DNA of 64,000 bases, from assembly GCF_019393635.1 (NCBI RefSeq), contig NC_057862.1, positions 677,628,314 through 677,692,313 on the forward strand, given 5' to 3'. Under the pieces are notes generated by a model. The model had not been told where the DNA came from and searched no databases. It saw nothing but the letters and a program-made list of their open reading frames with translations. The first letter of the stretch is position 1. Every line of letters starts with the position of its first letter. The position numbers and the translations under genes were made by a program. The DNA comes from Dromiciops gliroides (Eukaryota > Chordata > Mammalia > Microbiotheria > Microbiotheriidae). Below, in pieces: positions 12,204 to 23,560 of this stretch.

Positions 12204-12219
12204 TTTATATAGGGGCGGG
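12204..12219 (-). promoter_or_regulatory. Second TATA box next to a GC box, upstream of CYP26B1
   Basis: On the minus strand a CCCGCCCC Sp1-type box directly abuts TATATAAA (12204-12211). This could drive a longer CYP26B1 5'UTR starting near 12175, or another transcript. An AP-1 consensus TGAGTCA lies at 12177-12183. Confidence 0.4.
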
Positions 12220-12527
12220 AGGCTGCGCCGTGGGCTCTCCGCCAGCCCCCCCCTTTCCCCCTCCCCCTCTCCGCCCGCCGCCCCCCCCACCCCCACTCTC
12301 ACAAAGCCGGAGGCGTGGTGAGAGGCCGGGCCCGGCGGCCCGGGAGCGTGTGAGTGTTGGACGCGCGCCCGCCCGCCCGCCCGCCTGCCGGGGACCCACT
12401 TGTAGCCGCTGGAGGATCAAACTCAGTTCGCCTCTCCCTGGCCCTCTCTGTCCATCCGTCCTTAGTCAGCTGTCCGGGCCGCGCGTCTGCCTTGCGCTGG
12501 GCTCCGCACCTAAGACAAGAAGACATA

Positions 12528-12529
<2 letters not shown>

Positions 12530-12566
<37 letters not shown>
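12530..12566. repeat. (AC)n microsatellite
   Basis: Eighteen AC units in the CYP26B1 upstream CpG region. Confidence 0.95.
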
Positions 12567-12569
<3 letters not shown>

Positions 12570-12949
12570 CTAGTACTAGGACGCCCGCTCAGCCTGAGTG
12601 CGGATCTACTGGTCCCTATAGACCCCAGCCCTGAGACTGGAGCCCCCTACCACCGCGGCCAGCCTCTGCCTCCGCTGTTTGTCTAGCCCCGGGTTGGGCG
12701 ACAGGCGCGTGGGGATATAGAGACACCCCCCCTCCCCGACCGCCCACTCCCGGGAGAGAGTGTCCTAGATTCGCGGCTCAGTCCGCCGAGCCGAGGAGGG
12801 GTGGCGAAAGCCCCGGGGTGACCGGAGATTGCCTCCCCTCCTGGGCGCCGGCTGGACGCACGTCGAACGGGCAGCCAGGCGGGCTGGTCTGGGCGCTCCA
12901 GCCGAGTCCGGGCGCGGGGCGGGACGGGCGGAGCCCCGGGGCACAAGCG

Positions 12950-12980
12950 TTCATTGATACAAATAGGTAAATAAACACTC
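12950..12980 (+). promoter_or_regulatory. Overlapping forkhead-type sites upstream of CYP26B1
   Basis: ATAGGTAAATAAACACT contains two overlapping forkhead (RYAAAYA) sites inside the CpG-rich upstream region. Confidence 0.25.
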
Positions 12981-13125
12981 TGGGAAAGGGGCCGCCACCT
13001 TCCCGCGCTGGCTGCCCAGGGGTGGGGAGGGGGGGAATGTGTGTGAGAATGACACGTGTGTGCGCAACATGTGTGTCCCTGCGGTTGGAACGTATGGAGC
13101 TATGCGGGGTGGGGGGGGGTGATGA

Positions 13126-13157
<32 letters not shown>

Positions 13158-13167
13158 GCGCGCGCGC
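13126..13167. repeat. (TG)n microsatellite with GC end
   Basis: TG units passing into GCGTGTGCGCGCGCG. Confidence 0.95.
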
Positions 13168-13557
13168 CAGAGAGGTGGAAAGGGTGGCTTCTACTTGAGC
13201 CTGTCCAATATGGGAGGGGGGGTCTCCTCCCTCCAGGAGCCCCTCCCCTTTTCTTTTCCATCCACTCCTCGCCGGCGCCCCAAGACTGTGCCAAAACAAG
13301 ACTGTGCTCCAACTCCCCCCTCCTTTAAAACGGGAGTGAACGTGTAAGTCTGTATGGTGTAATTGTATGTGGGAGGCGTGTCTGTTGTAGATGTGTGTGC
13401 GGGGTGTGTGTGCAGTGTGAACTGGCTTGCACGCCTCTTCACACCTTTCTCTCTCTTGAATCCAGACACCGGCGGCGCCTCTGCTTTCTGAACGCCGCAT
13501 TTCTCCTTTGGAGCGATGAATGAGAGAGGAGGGAGCCAGAGGGGAGGATGGAAGTCT

Positions 13558-13571
13558 GCATGTGTGCGTGC

Positions 13572-13639
<68 letters not shown>
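13558..13639. repeat. (TG)n joined to (GA)n microsatellite
   Basis: TG/CGTG units to 13603, then 18 GA units. Confidence 0.96.
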
Positions 13640-13643
<4 letters not shown>

Positions 13644-14240
13644 CCGCTTCTTCCATGGCCCTCAGTGTGTTTGTGCCGGGGCGTGCGTGCTCAGGTCTGG
13701 ATGCATATGTGCATAACACGTCTGGGTGCTTTTCTGTGTGTATGTGTTTGTGGCGCGCTGAGGTTTGGGGAGCGAAATCTCTCCTCCCGGCTCCCCGGCC
13801 CTTTCACTCTTTGCCCTATAACCCCACCTGGTGGACAATTTTGGCACTGCGGCTCTGGGAGAAGCACCCCCCCCTTCCATATACACACGTTTCCATCCCC
13901 TTCCTCCTTCCCTCCTTCTACCCTTTACCCCGTCCTAACAAAACAAAACAAAACAAAGCCAAAAACGGGGGAAATAAGACCTCCAGTCCTTGAGGCAGCG
14001 CCAACAACCAAGAGATTGGGAAGGGGAAGCATAGGGGGATCCATCTCTGGCTGAGGGGGAGGAGCTGCAGGGATGCCCTCTCCCCCCTCTCCCCAGGAAG
14101 GGGGGTTTCACCAAAGCTGGCTCCTGCCCCAAGCAGGGATGGAGGGAAATGGGGTGGAGATGAGTGGGGGGAGCATAGCTACCAAGAGTTACCAAGTGAC
14201 TCCAAAATGAGCTGAGTCAAGGCCAAAAAGAGACAGGGAT
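13640..14240. other. Upstream flank of CYP26B1, no gene seen
   Basis: C-rich single-copy sequence with an AACAA run near 13940. No exon or repeat family recognised. Confidence 0.5.
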
Positions 14241-14249
14241 GAAAAATGA

Positions 14250-14420
14250 TATGGACCACAAGAGCCCTGGACTTTAGGCCAGAGGTTACAGTGTCTGCCA
14301 CTTTGTGCTTCCGGTGTGACCTCTGACAAACCACTTCCTCTTCCAGCCTCAGTTTCCTCAAATGTAAAATGAGAGGGTTAGATGAAATGATCTCTATGCT
14401 CCCTTATACCTTCTGATTTA
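14250..14420 (+). repeat. MIR remnant
   Basis: CTTCCAGCCTCAGTTTCCTC, AAATGTAAAATGAGAGGG and the outer GAGCCCTGGACTTTAGGC part. Confidence 0.7.
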
Positions 14421-14469
14421 TTTTGGATAAAGGAGTCATGATGATGCTTTATAAAGTAGGCTTGGCTTT

Positions 14470-14630
14470 CATAGATCTTGGAGCTGGAATGACTTACCAC
14501 CTCCTGACCTCTGGTGGGTTGATGTGGCATTATTCCCCTTTTATGGAGGAGAAAGCCAAGGCCTGAAGAAGAAAACTAACTGGGCCCAAGTTATTCAGCC
14601 AGCCTTTGTGTGAGGCTGAAAACTTCCCTA
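14470..14630 (-). repeat. MIR-related remnant
   Basis: CATAGATCTTGGAGCTGGAA, TTATTCCCCTTTTATGGAGG and CAAGTTATTCAGCCAG, a degraded reverse copy. Confidence 0.5.
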
Positions 14631-14659
14631 GACCCTCTTCTTCAGGGTGAGTGAAGAGC

Positions 14660-14780
14660 ATTATTTACGCAAAACACAGTGCTAAAGACCACGATTACAA
14701 GGAGAAAGGTGGGAAAACCCCTGTTCTCAGAGAGTTCACACTCCAAGAAGGGGAGACAGAACATCCAAGAGGCAAGTTGT
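14660..14780. repeat. MIR/L2-related fragment
   Basis: CACAGTGCTAAAGACCACGA, TTACAAGGAGAAAGG and AGAGTTCACACTCCAAG match the family at 3260. Confidence 0.5.
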
Positions 14781-15309
14781 GTGCGAAGGCCCTATGGTCT
14801 TCAAATATTGCAGAGGTCATGCCTCTTCCTACATGTCATTTCCATCGATAAAAACCCTGTTTCTGATGTTGACCATTGGGCAGGCAGGAACCTATCTCGA
14901 TAGGACTCCCCGCCTTAATCTTAGCTCATACCATCGATGGCCTGTCTCTTTTCTAACATTCTTCCTCCTCCTCCTTGCAAACCCTGCTGAGAATCTTCCT
15001 GTTCTGAGGACCCTTGCCTTCTCTGAGGCCCCCCTCTTCCATGACTGCCCCAGTCACTGGGGAATCTGCCTCCTTTTGTCTTCACGCAGAGACAGACAGA
15101 CAGACAGTGTGTGAGCAGGTGCTGTTATTCACGACTCCTAAACATTTCGCTGTCCTTTTCCTGCATCAGTCTCTTTGTTTCTCCCTTCACACCACAGGAT
15201 TCCTAAGGTCAGAGACTTGTTGTTCCCTCTTTGAGGGAACATCAGATGGGGCGACCCCTAGCACGGGGGCTGTTTCTCCTTCTTTGGACTGATCTGTCAG
15301 GGTCACTGA

Positions 15310-15445
15310 GGGTTAAAGCACCTACTCAGTTCCAGGGGCTGTGTTCAGTGCTGAGGGGGAAAGAAAGGCAAGAAAGAAAACTGGAAATAGACCAACCAAC
15401 CCTCTCAAAACTGCCTCATGGAGTTTCCACTCTAATAGAGGAGGG
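15310..15445. repeat. MIR/L2-related fragment
   Basis: AAAGCACCTACTCAGTTCC, GTGTTCAGTGCTGAGG and GAAAGGCAAGAAAG, same family as at 3260. Confidence 0.5.
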
Positions 15446-15584
15446 AAGGGGGCATCTCTGAGGGTGGCCGCTGAATGCCTCCTGGAGGGCAAGCCTAGAC
15501 CACGGCAGTGATGCCAAGTCACTCCCAGATCAGGATCCTGAGCTGGGCATCTGAGCCTTCTCCTGGCCAGGGCCTTGGAGCTTG

Positions 15585-15715
15585 GCATCCAGGACGCCTG
15601 GGTTCAGAACCTATCTCTGATGCTTCTCTGGGCCTCCGTTTCTTCCTCCGTCAATGGGGGAGCTGGATGAAAGAGATCTCTGAGGTTTATGATTCCTTCC
15701 AGCTCTAAGTCTGGG
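15585..15715 (+). repeat. MIR remnant
   Basis: GACGCCTGGGTTCAGAACC, GGCCTCCGTTTCTTCCTCCG and GATTCCTTCCAGCTCTAAG. Confidence 0.6.
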
Positions 15716-15719
15716 ATTT

Positions 15720-15990
15720 CTAAGAACCTGGGGTCTGAGCCATGCTTCTTCAGCCTGCTCATCCTTGCTGCTCTCCCAGCAGGACTGGGCCTCCTCCCTT
15801 CCCTGGCTTGTCTCCCATCCTGCAGTCCCACCTCTTCCCAGAAGCCTTCACCAACGACTCACTTTGCAAACACTAGCTGGGATTCTCTCCCCAGCTCCCA
15901 ATCAAATGCTTTACAACCCCGCTCTCATTTTCTCTATTCTGTAACACCTTGTCTCTGCCCCCAACCAGACTTGGGTCCCTGAGGGCCTAT
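15720..15990 (+). repeat. Possible L2 3' fragment
   Basis: CCCACCTCTTCCCAGAAGCC and a following C/T-rich stretch resemble the L2 3' region, diverged. Confidence 0.35.
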
Positions 15991-16218
15991 ACCTCCTCCT
16001 TCCCAGTTAGCTGAGTCCAGATCTGTGGCCTGGTATCCTGCAGGGCTACCACTGGCCTGGGCTGCCCAGCCCTCCTCTTCCCTTCCTGGGCGAGGAAATC
16101 CAGACGGACAAAGGGGAGGGAGAGACCTAAGGAAAAGAGGGCTGGGTCCCACCCTGTACATTCTTAGAAAATAGAGGAGATGCAGAAGGTGACCCTGGGG
16201 GACTCCAGTATATAGCCA

Positions 16219-16352
16219 CCAACACACACACACGCACGCACACACATATGCACATACACACAAAGACACATGCACACACGCACACACAAACATGCACACA
16301 CAAACACACAAGTGCACGTGCACACACACGCAAGCACATACGTACACACATA
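16219..16352. repeat. Imperfect (CA)n microsatellite
   Basis: CA units interrupted by GCACA, TATG and CGTG words over about 130 bp. Confidence 0.95.
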
Positions 16353-16941
16353 CGTCCATCCCAGGACTGAGGGGTAATGCCCAATGGAGCAATATCCAGT
16401 GGCCAGTCTTCCTAGGCCTCTTTGCACCTGCAGTGGTTACTGGGGGGGGGGGCAGCCTCGTGGCCGATCGGCATTCCTCCCATTCCTCCTTCCCTGTCAG
16501 TCAGCTGTGGCTCTGTTGCCCTGTAAGGGGCGGCAGGGACCAGAGCTTGGAGCTAGGCACAAACGAGCCGATCAGCGCCTCTTGTGGCTGTTTTGGGAGG
16601 AGAGTGAGAAGGGGGCTGAGCTCGAAGTGACCAAGGGAGGGTGCCCCCAGAGCAGGAATCCGGGCTCCCGGCCCCACCGAGGGGCCTTCGGAGCCCCACC
16701 CTCCCTTCCCAGGCTTTGACTCCCCCCCCACCCCCCACCCCCATACTTTCTGATCCAGTGACCCTGGACCCCCTTGGGGCTCCCTCCCACCCCATGGCCT
16801 TCATCTCCTGTCCATCCTTGCATTCACCGGCTGCCCCCCCATCCTCATCTCCATTTCCTAGTTTCCCACCATCTATACGAGACCCTCTTTGTCCTCCACA
16901 CCCTTCCTTCTGACCCTTGCTCCTCCATGCTCAGTATTTAT

Positions 16942-16943
<2 letters not shown>

Positions 16944-16977
<34 letters not shown>
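16944..16977. repeat. (AC)n microsatellite
   Basis: Seventeen AC units. Confidence 0.95.
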
Positions 16978-16978
<1 letters not shown>

Positions 16979-17004
16979 CTAGTTATTGCCCCATTGTCTC
17001 TACT

Positions 17005-17115
17005 ATTCGAGTGGGAGTTCCTAGGGTGGGGACAGTGTTTTTGCCCTTCTTGGTGTCCCCAGCACTTCAGGTACCTGGCATGCAATGGGTGATTAATAAT
17101 TGCTTGCCTGATTTG
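17005..17115 (+). repeat. L2 LINE 3' end
   Basis: GAGTGGGAGTTCCTAGGGTG, GTGTCCCCAGCACTTCAGG and GGGTGATTAATAATTGCTTG. Confidence 0.6.
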
Positions 17116-17904
17116 TGAGGCAGTGGGAGGGCAGAGGACAGTAGCGATAAGTCCTCTGGGAATGCAGCCTGAGGGAAGTTTCTGGGGGCTCCCAACACAT
17201 CCCTCCAGTCTTCCCACAACCTTCTCACGTCTCCAATCAAGCCATCGCCTGCTTGTCAATCTAACTCCTCTTAAACAAAGACAGAGATGCCACCTCCTCT
17301 CAGAAGCCCAGAGATCCAGGCCTGCAAAGGGGGGCCCACGCAGCGACTCCCCCAGCCTTACCTCTCCTGTCCTCCAGGGACTTTGGTCCCCAAGAGGCTC
17401 TGCACCTGCCTGTTGGTGGCCCTTTCTCTGGCCTGTCTTCCTGAGCTCTGTCTAAGAGCCCCCATGAGGAGCCTGGGGCCAGGGTCAGGACCCTCTCCCT
17501 TCCCACAACTCTTTCTCACATCTGGATAAAGTGCCTTCTGGGAGAACAAGAGTCTGGGACTAGGAACAGTCAAACTTTCTCTTTCTAACCCTTGGTCCAA
17601 ACAGCCCCTGGGGAAAAAAAATTAGGACTAAAAATGATTTCAAATAACAGCCCTACCCTTCATGCTTTCTCTGAGCTTCTTCCTATCTTCCGATGATTCA
17701 CAACCCTGTTAAATACTAGGGAGATTATTATGCCCATTTCACAGAAGGTATGACTAAGGACCTTCGTACCAGGCAGAATCAATGGGGGAGGGGGAGAGCC
17801 TCAGATCTCAACCCCACCCCTAACTCCCAAAGTTATTGGTCTTCATGAAACCGCATTATGTTCCTGGGAGATGATTGCCTCTGTGTCGGACATCGATACT
17901 CTAG

Positions 17905-18065
17905 AACAGAAGTTCTTAATCTGGGATCCATCTACTTAAATTGTATACTTCCATACAGTTGGCTTCCTTTGTAATCCTATGCATTTTATCTGTTTAAAAA
18001 CATGATTCTGAGAAGGGGTCCGTCCATCTGCCTCCCCAGTCTGACTGCCCAAGGGGTCCTTGATC
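17905..18065. mobile_element. Interspersed repeat copy 2 (possibly nonautonomous hAT)
   Basis: Begins GAAGTTCTTAATCTGGGATCC and carries CCTATGCATTTTATCTG and TTCTGAGAAGGGGTCC. It is clearly related to 1-135 and near full length. Confidence 0.45.
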
Positions 18066-18089
18066 TAGAGGGAGGGCATGCAGAGCCAA

Positions 18090-18270
18090 TAATGAGAGCA
18101 TTTTGCACTCAGAGCAAGCCCCAGAAACTGCCCTTAGGGTGAACATCATGAATTGGGCTTTCAGCTATAAGGAGGCTGGGCAGAGGTCTGGGAAGAGCTT
18201 AGTAACCTCCTATTTTAACTAATTAGCTCTGTTGTTTTTATGCTGGTGGAGACTGCGATGTCCTCCAGCC
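18090..18270. promoter_or_regulatory. Candidate intergenic element with CTAATTAG palindrome
   Basis: Non-repeat block downstream of the repeat copy at 17905. It has TTTTAACTAATTAGCTC (homeodomain palindrome) near 18215 and GCCAATAATGAG near 18082. Confidence 0.25.
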
Positions 18271-18329
18271 CCCTCCGTATTTGGCACCCTGGGACAAAGC
18301 TCAACTGTCCTGCACTAGTTACAGCCCTG

Positions 18330-18475
18330 AGATACATGGACTCTTACAAGAAAAGGCCTTAAAGAACATCTAATTCGATCTGCTCCTATCCCAAATGAGA
18401 AAGCTGAGGTCTAGAGGAAACCAAAGAGCCAGAACTCAAAAACTTGGGTTTCTTGTCTCCTAGCCTGGTGTTCTC
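18330..18475 (-). repeat. MIR-related remnant
   Basis: AAATGAGAAAGCTGAGGTC and GAACTCAAAAACTTGGG in MIR reverse order. Confidence 0.45.
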
Positions 18476-18479
18476 CGGG

Positions 18480-19740
18480 GAGTGGGAGGAGCTCTGTCCT
18501 TGGGCGTTCAGGCCCAGAAGGGCAGGAGACCAGGCAGCAGGAAGGGGAGAATCCTAATGTCCTTTCCAGGGAGCATCCCCCCAACAGGTGTGCCCCCAGA
18601 ACACAGGGCTGATGGGACAGAGATCAAGGCTGGCTAAGCCAGCCAGCTCCCAAAGATACGGGCAGTTCACCAGTTACAGACTGAGCCCTGACTGTGGTCG
18701 CAGACTGACCTCCAACCCCTCTGGCTATTTACAAACACAGGCTGTTGGACACAAGGAAATGGATGGGGGGGGGAGGTGGATGGCTCTGGGCAGCCGTCCC
18801 CTCTGCTAGAAACAGTGCCCATACTAACACTGAGGTGGGGCTGTTTCTGTCTGGTTTGGGTCTCCAGAATACATCACCCACATTTTTTTCTCTTATTGGC
18901 CTTCCCTTCTTCAGGGATAGATGTGTCTTGAGATATCTACCAGGGTGGAGGAGGGGAAGGGTTAGGGCGACCACCCAGGGAGAGGAACGTCCTCTGGGCC
19001 TAGTACAGTAAGAGGAAGGTAGAAAATCAGTAGGAGGTCTGAGGCAGATGTGTGAGTGCCAATTTTTCCCCAGAACCAAGGAATCAGAGGGACGGACCAC
19101 TTCACCCTCCCTGACTCTATTTACCCTGGTCCCGGTTACAACAGAGGCCCCAGGCTCGACATCCGACATGAGATATAGAAGGCTCCAAGCTAAACTGGTC
19201 CCTCCTGTGGTCTCCAATGGCTGCTGCCCTGCCCTGCCCTGCATCATCTCTTCCCCTCTCACAGTCCTGCTTCCCAAGGGCACGGCCCCTGCCTCCCCCA
19301 ACAGACCAGAGGTTCTCAGGAAAGAAGGCTCTTTCTCCTTCCTATTTTCCACATATTCAACCCAGGATATTGTTCTGTTCAAGAGAGGAGGACTTAACAG
19401 CCAATACGGAGCTTAAGAGAGTGATGAGAAGAAAACTAAGACCCAGCGGTTCTCACTAGTCACTGAGCTCTGATCGCTATTCACAGCAGTGGGAACGGGC
19501 TGTACTGAGCCATCCTCACTCCCTCTGCTGCCCCTTGTTAGTGAGACAGCAAAAAAAGGGACCAGATTTGGCCAGGAGAAGGAGATGGGCTAGATGTTGT
19601 CTAGGCCAGACCCACTAAGTCCCCCAGAGGGGTTAGAGGGTCAAAACCCAGGCCCTGGGTGAAAGGGGAGAAGGACTGAGGTTGGGAGGGAGGGAGGGAG
19701 AGAGGGGAGAAGGGTTTGTTTTCTAATTAAAATGTTATTG
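18480..19740. other. Intergenic, no gene seen
   Basis: GC-balanced sequence without clear repeats or exons. It ends in an AT-rich CTAATTAAAATGTTATTG stretch (19721-19760) that could be regulatory. Confidence 0.4.
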
Positions 19741-19902
19741 ATGCCATTGATTTTCATCACAGTCGTTTCTGCTTAGACTCCACCTTACCTACCCCCAGCC
19801 CCATTGTGGGTCTTCCCATCCAACTGTGTGTGAAAGATGAGGTACCTTCAGGCCACTGCCTCTCTAAAGAAAGGAGGTGCATTTGGAGAGGTGGTTTTTT
19901 AA

Positions 19903-19904
<2 letters not shown>

Positions 19905-19958
<54 letters not shown>
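19905..19958. repeat. (GT)n microsatellite
   Basis: About 26 GT units. Confidence 0.97.
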
Positions 19959-19960
<2 letters not shown>

Positions 19961-20164
19961 GCACGCATGCGCACGCTTACATTGGGCTGAGGTGATCTGG
20001 GCTAAGCCCAGAATTGAAATCTCTGGTCCCCAAATATCATGCCTCCTCCACCCTGCCCCCAAGTGTTCTGACGATGGTTTGAAGGGAAGGGAGGGAAGAG
20101 GCCTAGTGTCCTATGGAGAGGGTTGGGGGGACAGTGCTCTAAGCAGCAATGGCTCCTTTCCAAG

Positions 20165-20375
20165 GCTAAGATAAATCACAGGCTTAGGGCTAGAAGGGAC
20201 CTCAGAATGGCTCGGTTCTCCTTCTCTCCCTACAATACCAGTCTCTGTGCCCATAGGATGAGGAGTTGGTTGGACTATCTGGTCTAACTCCCTCATTTTA
20301 CTGATAAGGAAACTGAGGCAGGCCCATGAAGATGAAATGACTTGTCCAGGGTCACACCTGTAGAGTCACAGGGGT
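20165..20375 (-). repeat. MIR-related SINE remnant
   Basis: GGCTAGAAGGGACCTCAGAA, TTTACTGATAAGGAAACTGA and ATGACTTGTCCAGGGTCACA. Confidence 0.65.
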
Positions 20376-20379
20376 TATA

Positions 20380-21330
20380 GATCTAGGTCTGGAAAGGAGC
20401 TTCAGACCCCCCCTCCCCACCCCCAGCTCAGCCCTTTAAACTGGCAAATGAGGAAACAGATTCAGAAAAGGGAAGAGACGGGCAGACAGGTCATGGAGTG
20501 AGCAAAGCGGAGCCGAGATGAGAGAAATAATGATGATGGATGACGGCTGACTCTTGCGTGATGCCTTCCATAAATCATCTCGTCTCACTGCCAGAACACC
20601 CTGCATGGACGGTTTTGACCTCCCTGGCCCTGGCGGGGTCCCCATTTGGACCATCTGAACCCTGCTTTACAGAGGAATGCCCAGGCCAACACTCGGGGAT
20701 GAGCCACCATTAGTGAGGCCAGAGAAGCCCTTGTCTGCATCCTCCAGGGGACATTGGCCCTTCCCATTCTGAGGACATAGAGGAGGCAGAGAGTGTGCGC
20801 CCAGCCAGCTGGGGGGTTCTCTGGGTCTCTCCAGCTTGTGGCATGGGTGTGATCTGAAGCCATCCCTTCAGATGGGACCCCAAGTCCCCTTCCCTGTTCT
20901 GGGGTGGGTGCCCCCACCTGCCATCCAGCAATGGGGACAAGGTGAAAAAAAGCTAATTAAAGTCTGATGTCCCCTAAAACTCCCTAATATTGAGCTATCC
21001 TAGGGTAGAATGAGTTGCCCCTGGGGGGGGGCAGTGGCATCCAGAGGTCTTCCAGCAAGGCTGTACGGGTGGGACGCTATGGCCGCTGAGTGCCCGGCCA
21101 GCACCCCTGCCCTCAAGCCCTGGAGATTCCTCAGTGGTCAGACCCCTCTACCTCCCTCAACAGAGAGAACAGAAAAAACAACGAAGATCCTCATCGTTAC
21201 CCAGAGATGGGGGAGAGCTCTACGCTTTTCCTGCAGCCCAGGTCAAGGGGCAGAGAGGGTAGAAACAGACACCTGGATCATTGTGATCCAGCATTTCTGG
21301 AAGAGTCTGGAATCACGGGCCTTTGATTAA
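20380..21330. other. Intergenic, no gene seen
   Basis: Mostly unique sequence with a short AT-rich AGCTAATTAAAG motif near 20950. No exon recognised. Confidence 0.4.
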
Positions 21331-21552
21331 AATTCCAACTCTATCTACCACTGATTCCGGATGACTGTGGGCTCTCTGAGCCTCAAAATGAAGGGATTAG
21401 ACCCGAACCCTTAAGGTGCCTTTGGACTTCCAAAGCTATGACCCTATGGTCCTCAGTTTGGCTGTAACTGGACCCGACTCGAAACTCAGGAGAAAGGAAA
21501 TATGGATGACGGGACTCTCGGACTATTCCCAAGGTTATGGGAATTCCCAGAG

Positions 21553-21555
<3 letters not shown>

Positions 21556-21637
<82 letters not shown>

Positions 21638-21712
21638 TTCTCTGTCTCTGCCTCTATGTCTCTCTATCTTTGTCTTTCTGTCTCTCTGTCTCTGTCTTTC
21701 TCCATTTCAGAA
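21556..21712. repeat. (TC)n microsatellite
   Basis: About 38 perfect TC units followed by TCTGTC/TTTCTG variants; polypyrimidine mirror repeat. Confidence 0.97.
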
Positions 21713-22422
21713 ATTCCCCACACCAGCCCCTGCAGAAAGAGGCTCCCCTTCCCCAGTTCCCCTCCTTGTCTCCTGACTACACCCCACCCAGGTTGGATGG
21801 GGGATTCAGACAAAGCTACCTCATTTTCTGATCATCCAGACAAACATTCTCCGCCCCACCCCCCATTCTTCTCTTCCTCCTCTTCTTCACCCCTGGGTAT
21901 AACTCACCAACTGTCCCCTTCTTTCTCTTGGTTCCTGAGTCTTCTTTCACCAGACACGGGAGCTTAGGACCAACTGTCCCACACATGAGCCGGCTCAGGA
22001 CACAGCCCTGGACCCTCCCCACAGTCCTCCCCCACCCCAGACAAATCACTGAGAGGAAGGAACAAAATCACCCTGAAACAAGAGAACTTCCCTCCCTCTG
22101 CAAGCTCTGGTAACCCCTTGGGGGGTGCTTTGGGGAAACCTTTAGCCCAACTTCATAGGGTACAGCAGCTTGGCCCCTCTCCTTTGTAAACCCACAGTGC
22201 TGGAAATTCTTTCCTCAACAGGACCTTTTACAAACTGAATAGGAACACCCCCCCCAATAAAATCTAGTCACCCCCCGCTCCAAACCATACTTTGCCCCTT
22301 CTCCAACCGGGTTCAAAATAAAGGGGTGAGTGGGCCTGGTGGCAGGGAAGCCTTCTAAAGAGAGGAGAGGAGAGCCAGACTTGGGGTGCCTACCCCAAAG
22401 ATCCCTGGGGGCCGGGCAGTAG

Positions 22423-22503
22423 ACTCACCACGGTGGCGGTGGCAGCAGCGAGGGTGGAATGCTGGCCTGCTTTGCCCCGGCCTGGCAGCCAAGAGTTTTA
22501 TAG
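22423..22503 (-). promoter_or_regulatory. Orphan TATA promoter with candidate first-exon donor
   Basis: On the minus strand CTATAAAACTC (TATA at 22497-22503) is followed about 30 bp later by a purine-leaning start region, then GCTGCTGCCACCGCCACCGTG and a GTGAGT donor (22423-22428). This has the layout of a short first exon (about 22429-22472). No gene is recognised next to it. It could be a noncoding transcript or a distal alternative first exon of CYP26B1, 11 kb downstream on the same strand. Confidence 0.35.
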
Positions 22504-22724
22504 AATCCAACCTGCCCGGTACCGCCCACCACAGGCCGCTGGAAGCAAGGGCTTGGGAGCCTTTAAGAGCTGAGGGGTGGGGGTGGAGAGGGGCGTCTGT
22601 CCCAAGACCCTGATCCCCTCCTCCCCCCCAGCCCCAACCAAGTTCAGGAAAGGAGGTTACAGATGCTTCAGCCCAGAGAGAACCTTTTTATCCTGGCTCA
22701 TCCTACCCCCCCCCCACCCCAGCC

Positions 22725-22900
22725 CTTGTGTTTGTATGTGTGTGTGTTTGTCTGAATGTGTGAGTGTGTGTTTGTATGTGTGTGTGAATGTGTGTCTGTT
22801 TGTCTGAGTGTGTGAGTGTGTTTGTATGCGTGTGTGTGTGTATGTGAATGTGTGTCTGTTTGTCTGAGTATGTGTTTGTGTGTTTGTGTGTGTGTTTAAA
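22725..22900. repeat. Compound TG/TTTG/TCTG microsatellite
   Basis: TGTGTG blocks separated by TTTGTCTGAGTG and TTTGTATG words that recur about every 55-60 bp (higher-order repeat). Confidence 0.9.
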
Positions 22901-23399
22901 TGTTCAATCAAAGATCTCAGATATCTTTTCTTTTCCCCCCTCCCTCTCTCCCGGGCAGTAACAGTTTTTGAAAGAACCAAGAGGGCCGTGTGTTTCTGCT
23001 TGGAGTTTATCGAATTACATTCGGGGACAAAGGCCCCAACTACGCGCCCTTGAGGGCTTCACAATTGGGGATCCGAGGAGGAGACAAGCGTGACAGAGAA
23101 AACCAGAGGCTTTTGTCAGACCTCAAACCCCTGACAGGAAAGGGAAGGTAGGGACTTGAGCGCTTGTCCTTGCCTTGTTTGGGGTCTTTCCCCGGGGGCC
23201 CCAACCCGGGGGGACCCAACAGCTCACCACGGGGGACTTTAACCGAAGGAATGTTCATTTAAAAAATAACACAAACCCCCAACGACCACCAACTTCCCCT
23301 TTTCAGGACAAGTGTCTGTGGTGATGGAATTGCTGCCTCTGAAGGCCGGAGAACACTTAGGGGCCAGAGGGTGGGGGAAGAGCCCCTCATTGCATGGTG

Positions 23400-23560
23400 T
23401 CACAATCCCTTACTGCCTGAGTGACCTTGAAAATGTCACTTCCCCTTTGTGGACCTCGATTTCCTCATCTGTAAAACAAGAAAGGATGGAGGTTCCTTTC
23501 CACTCTGAATCCTGGAGGAAACTGAGGCCCAGAGACAAGGGGTGACACGCTCTGCAATTC
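23400..23560 (+). repeat. MIR remnant
   Basis: TACTGCCTGAGTGACCTTGA, TTTCCTCATCTGTAAAAC, then a reverse-type AACTGAGGCCCAGAGACAAG. Confidence 0.6.

Noticed and set aside
11736-12302. 188-codon minus-strand frame upstream of CYP26B1
   Set aside because: CpG-island composition effect; the product has no recognisable domain.
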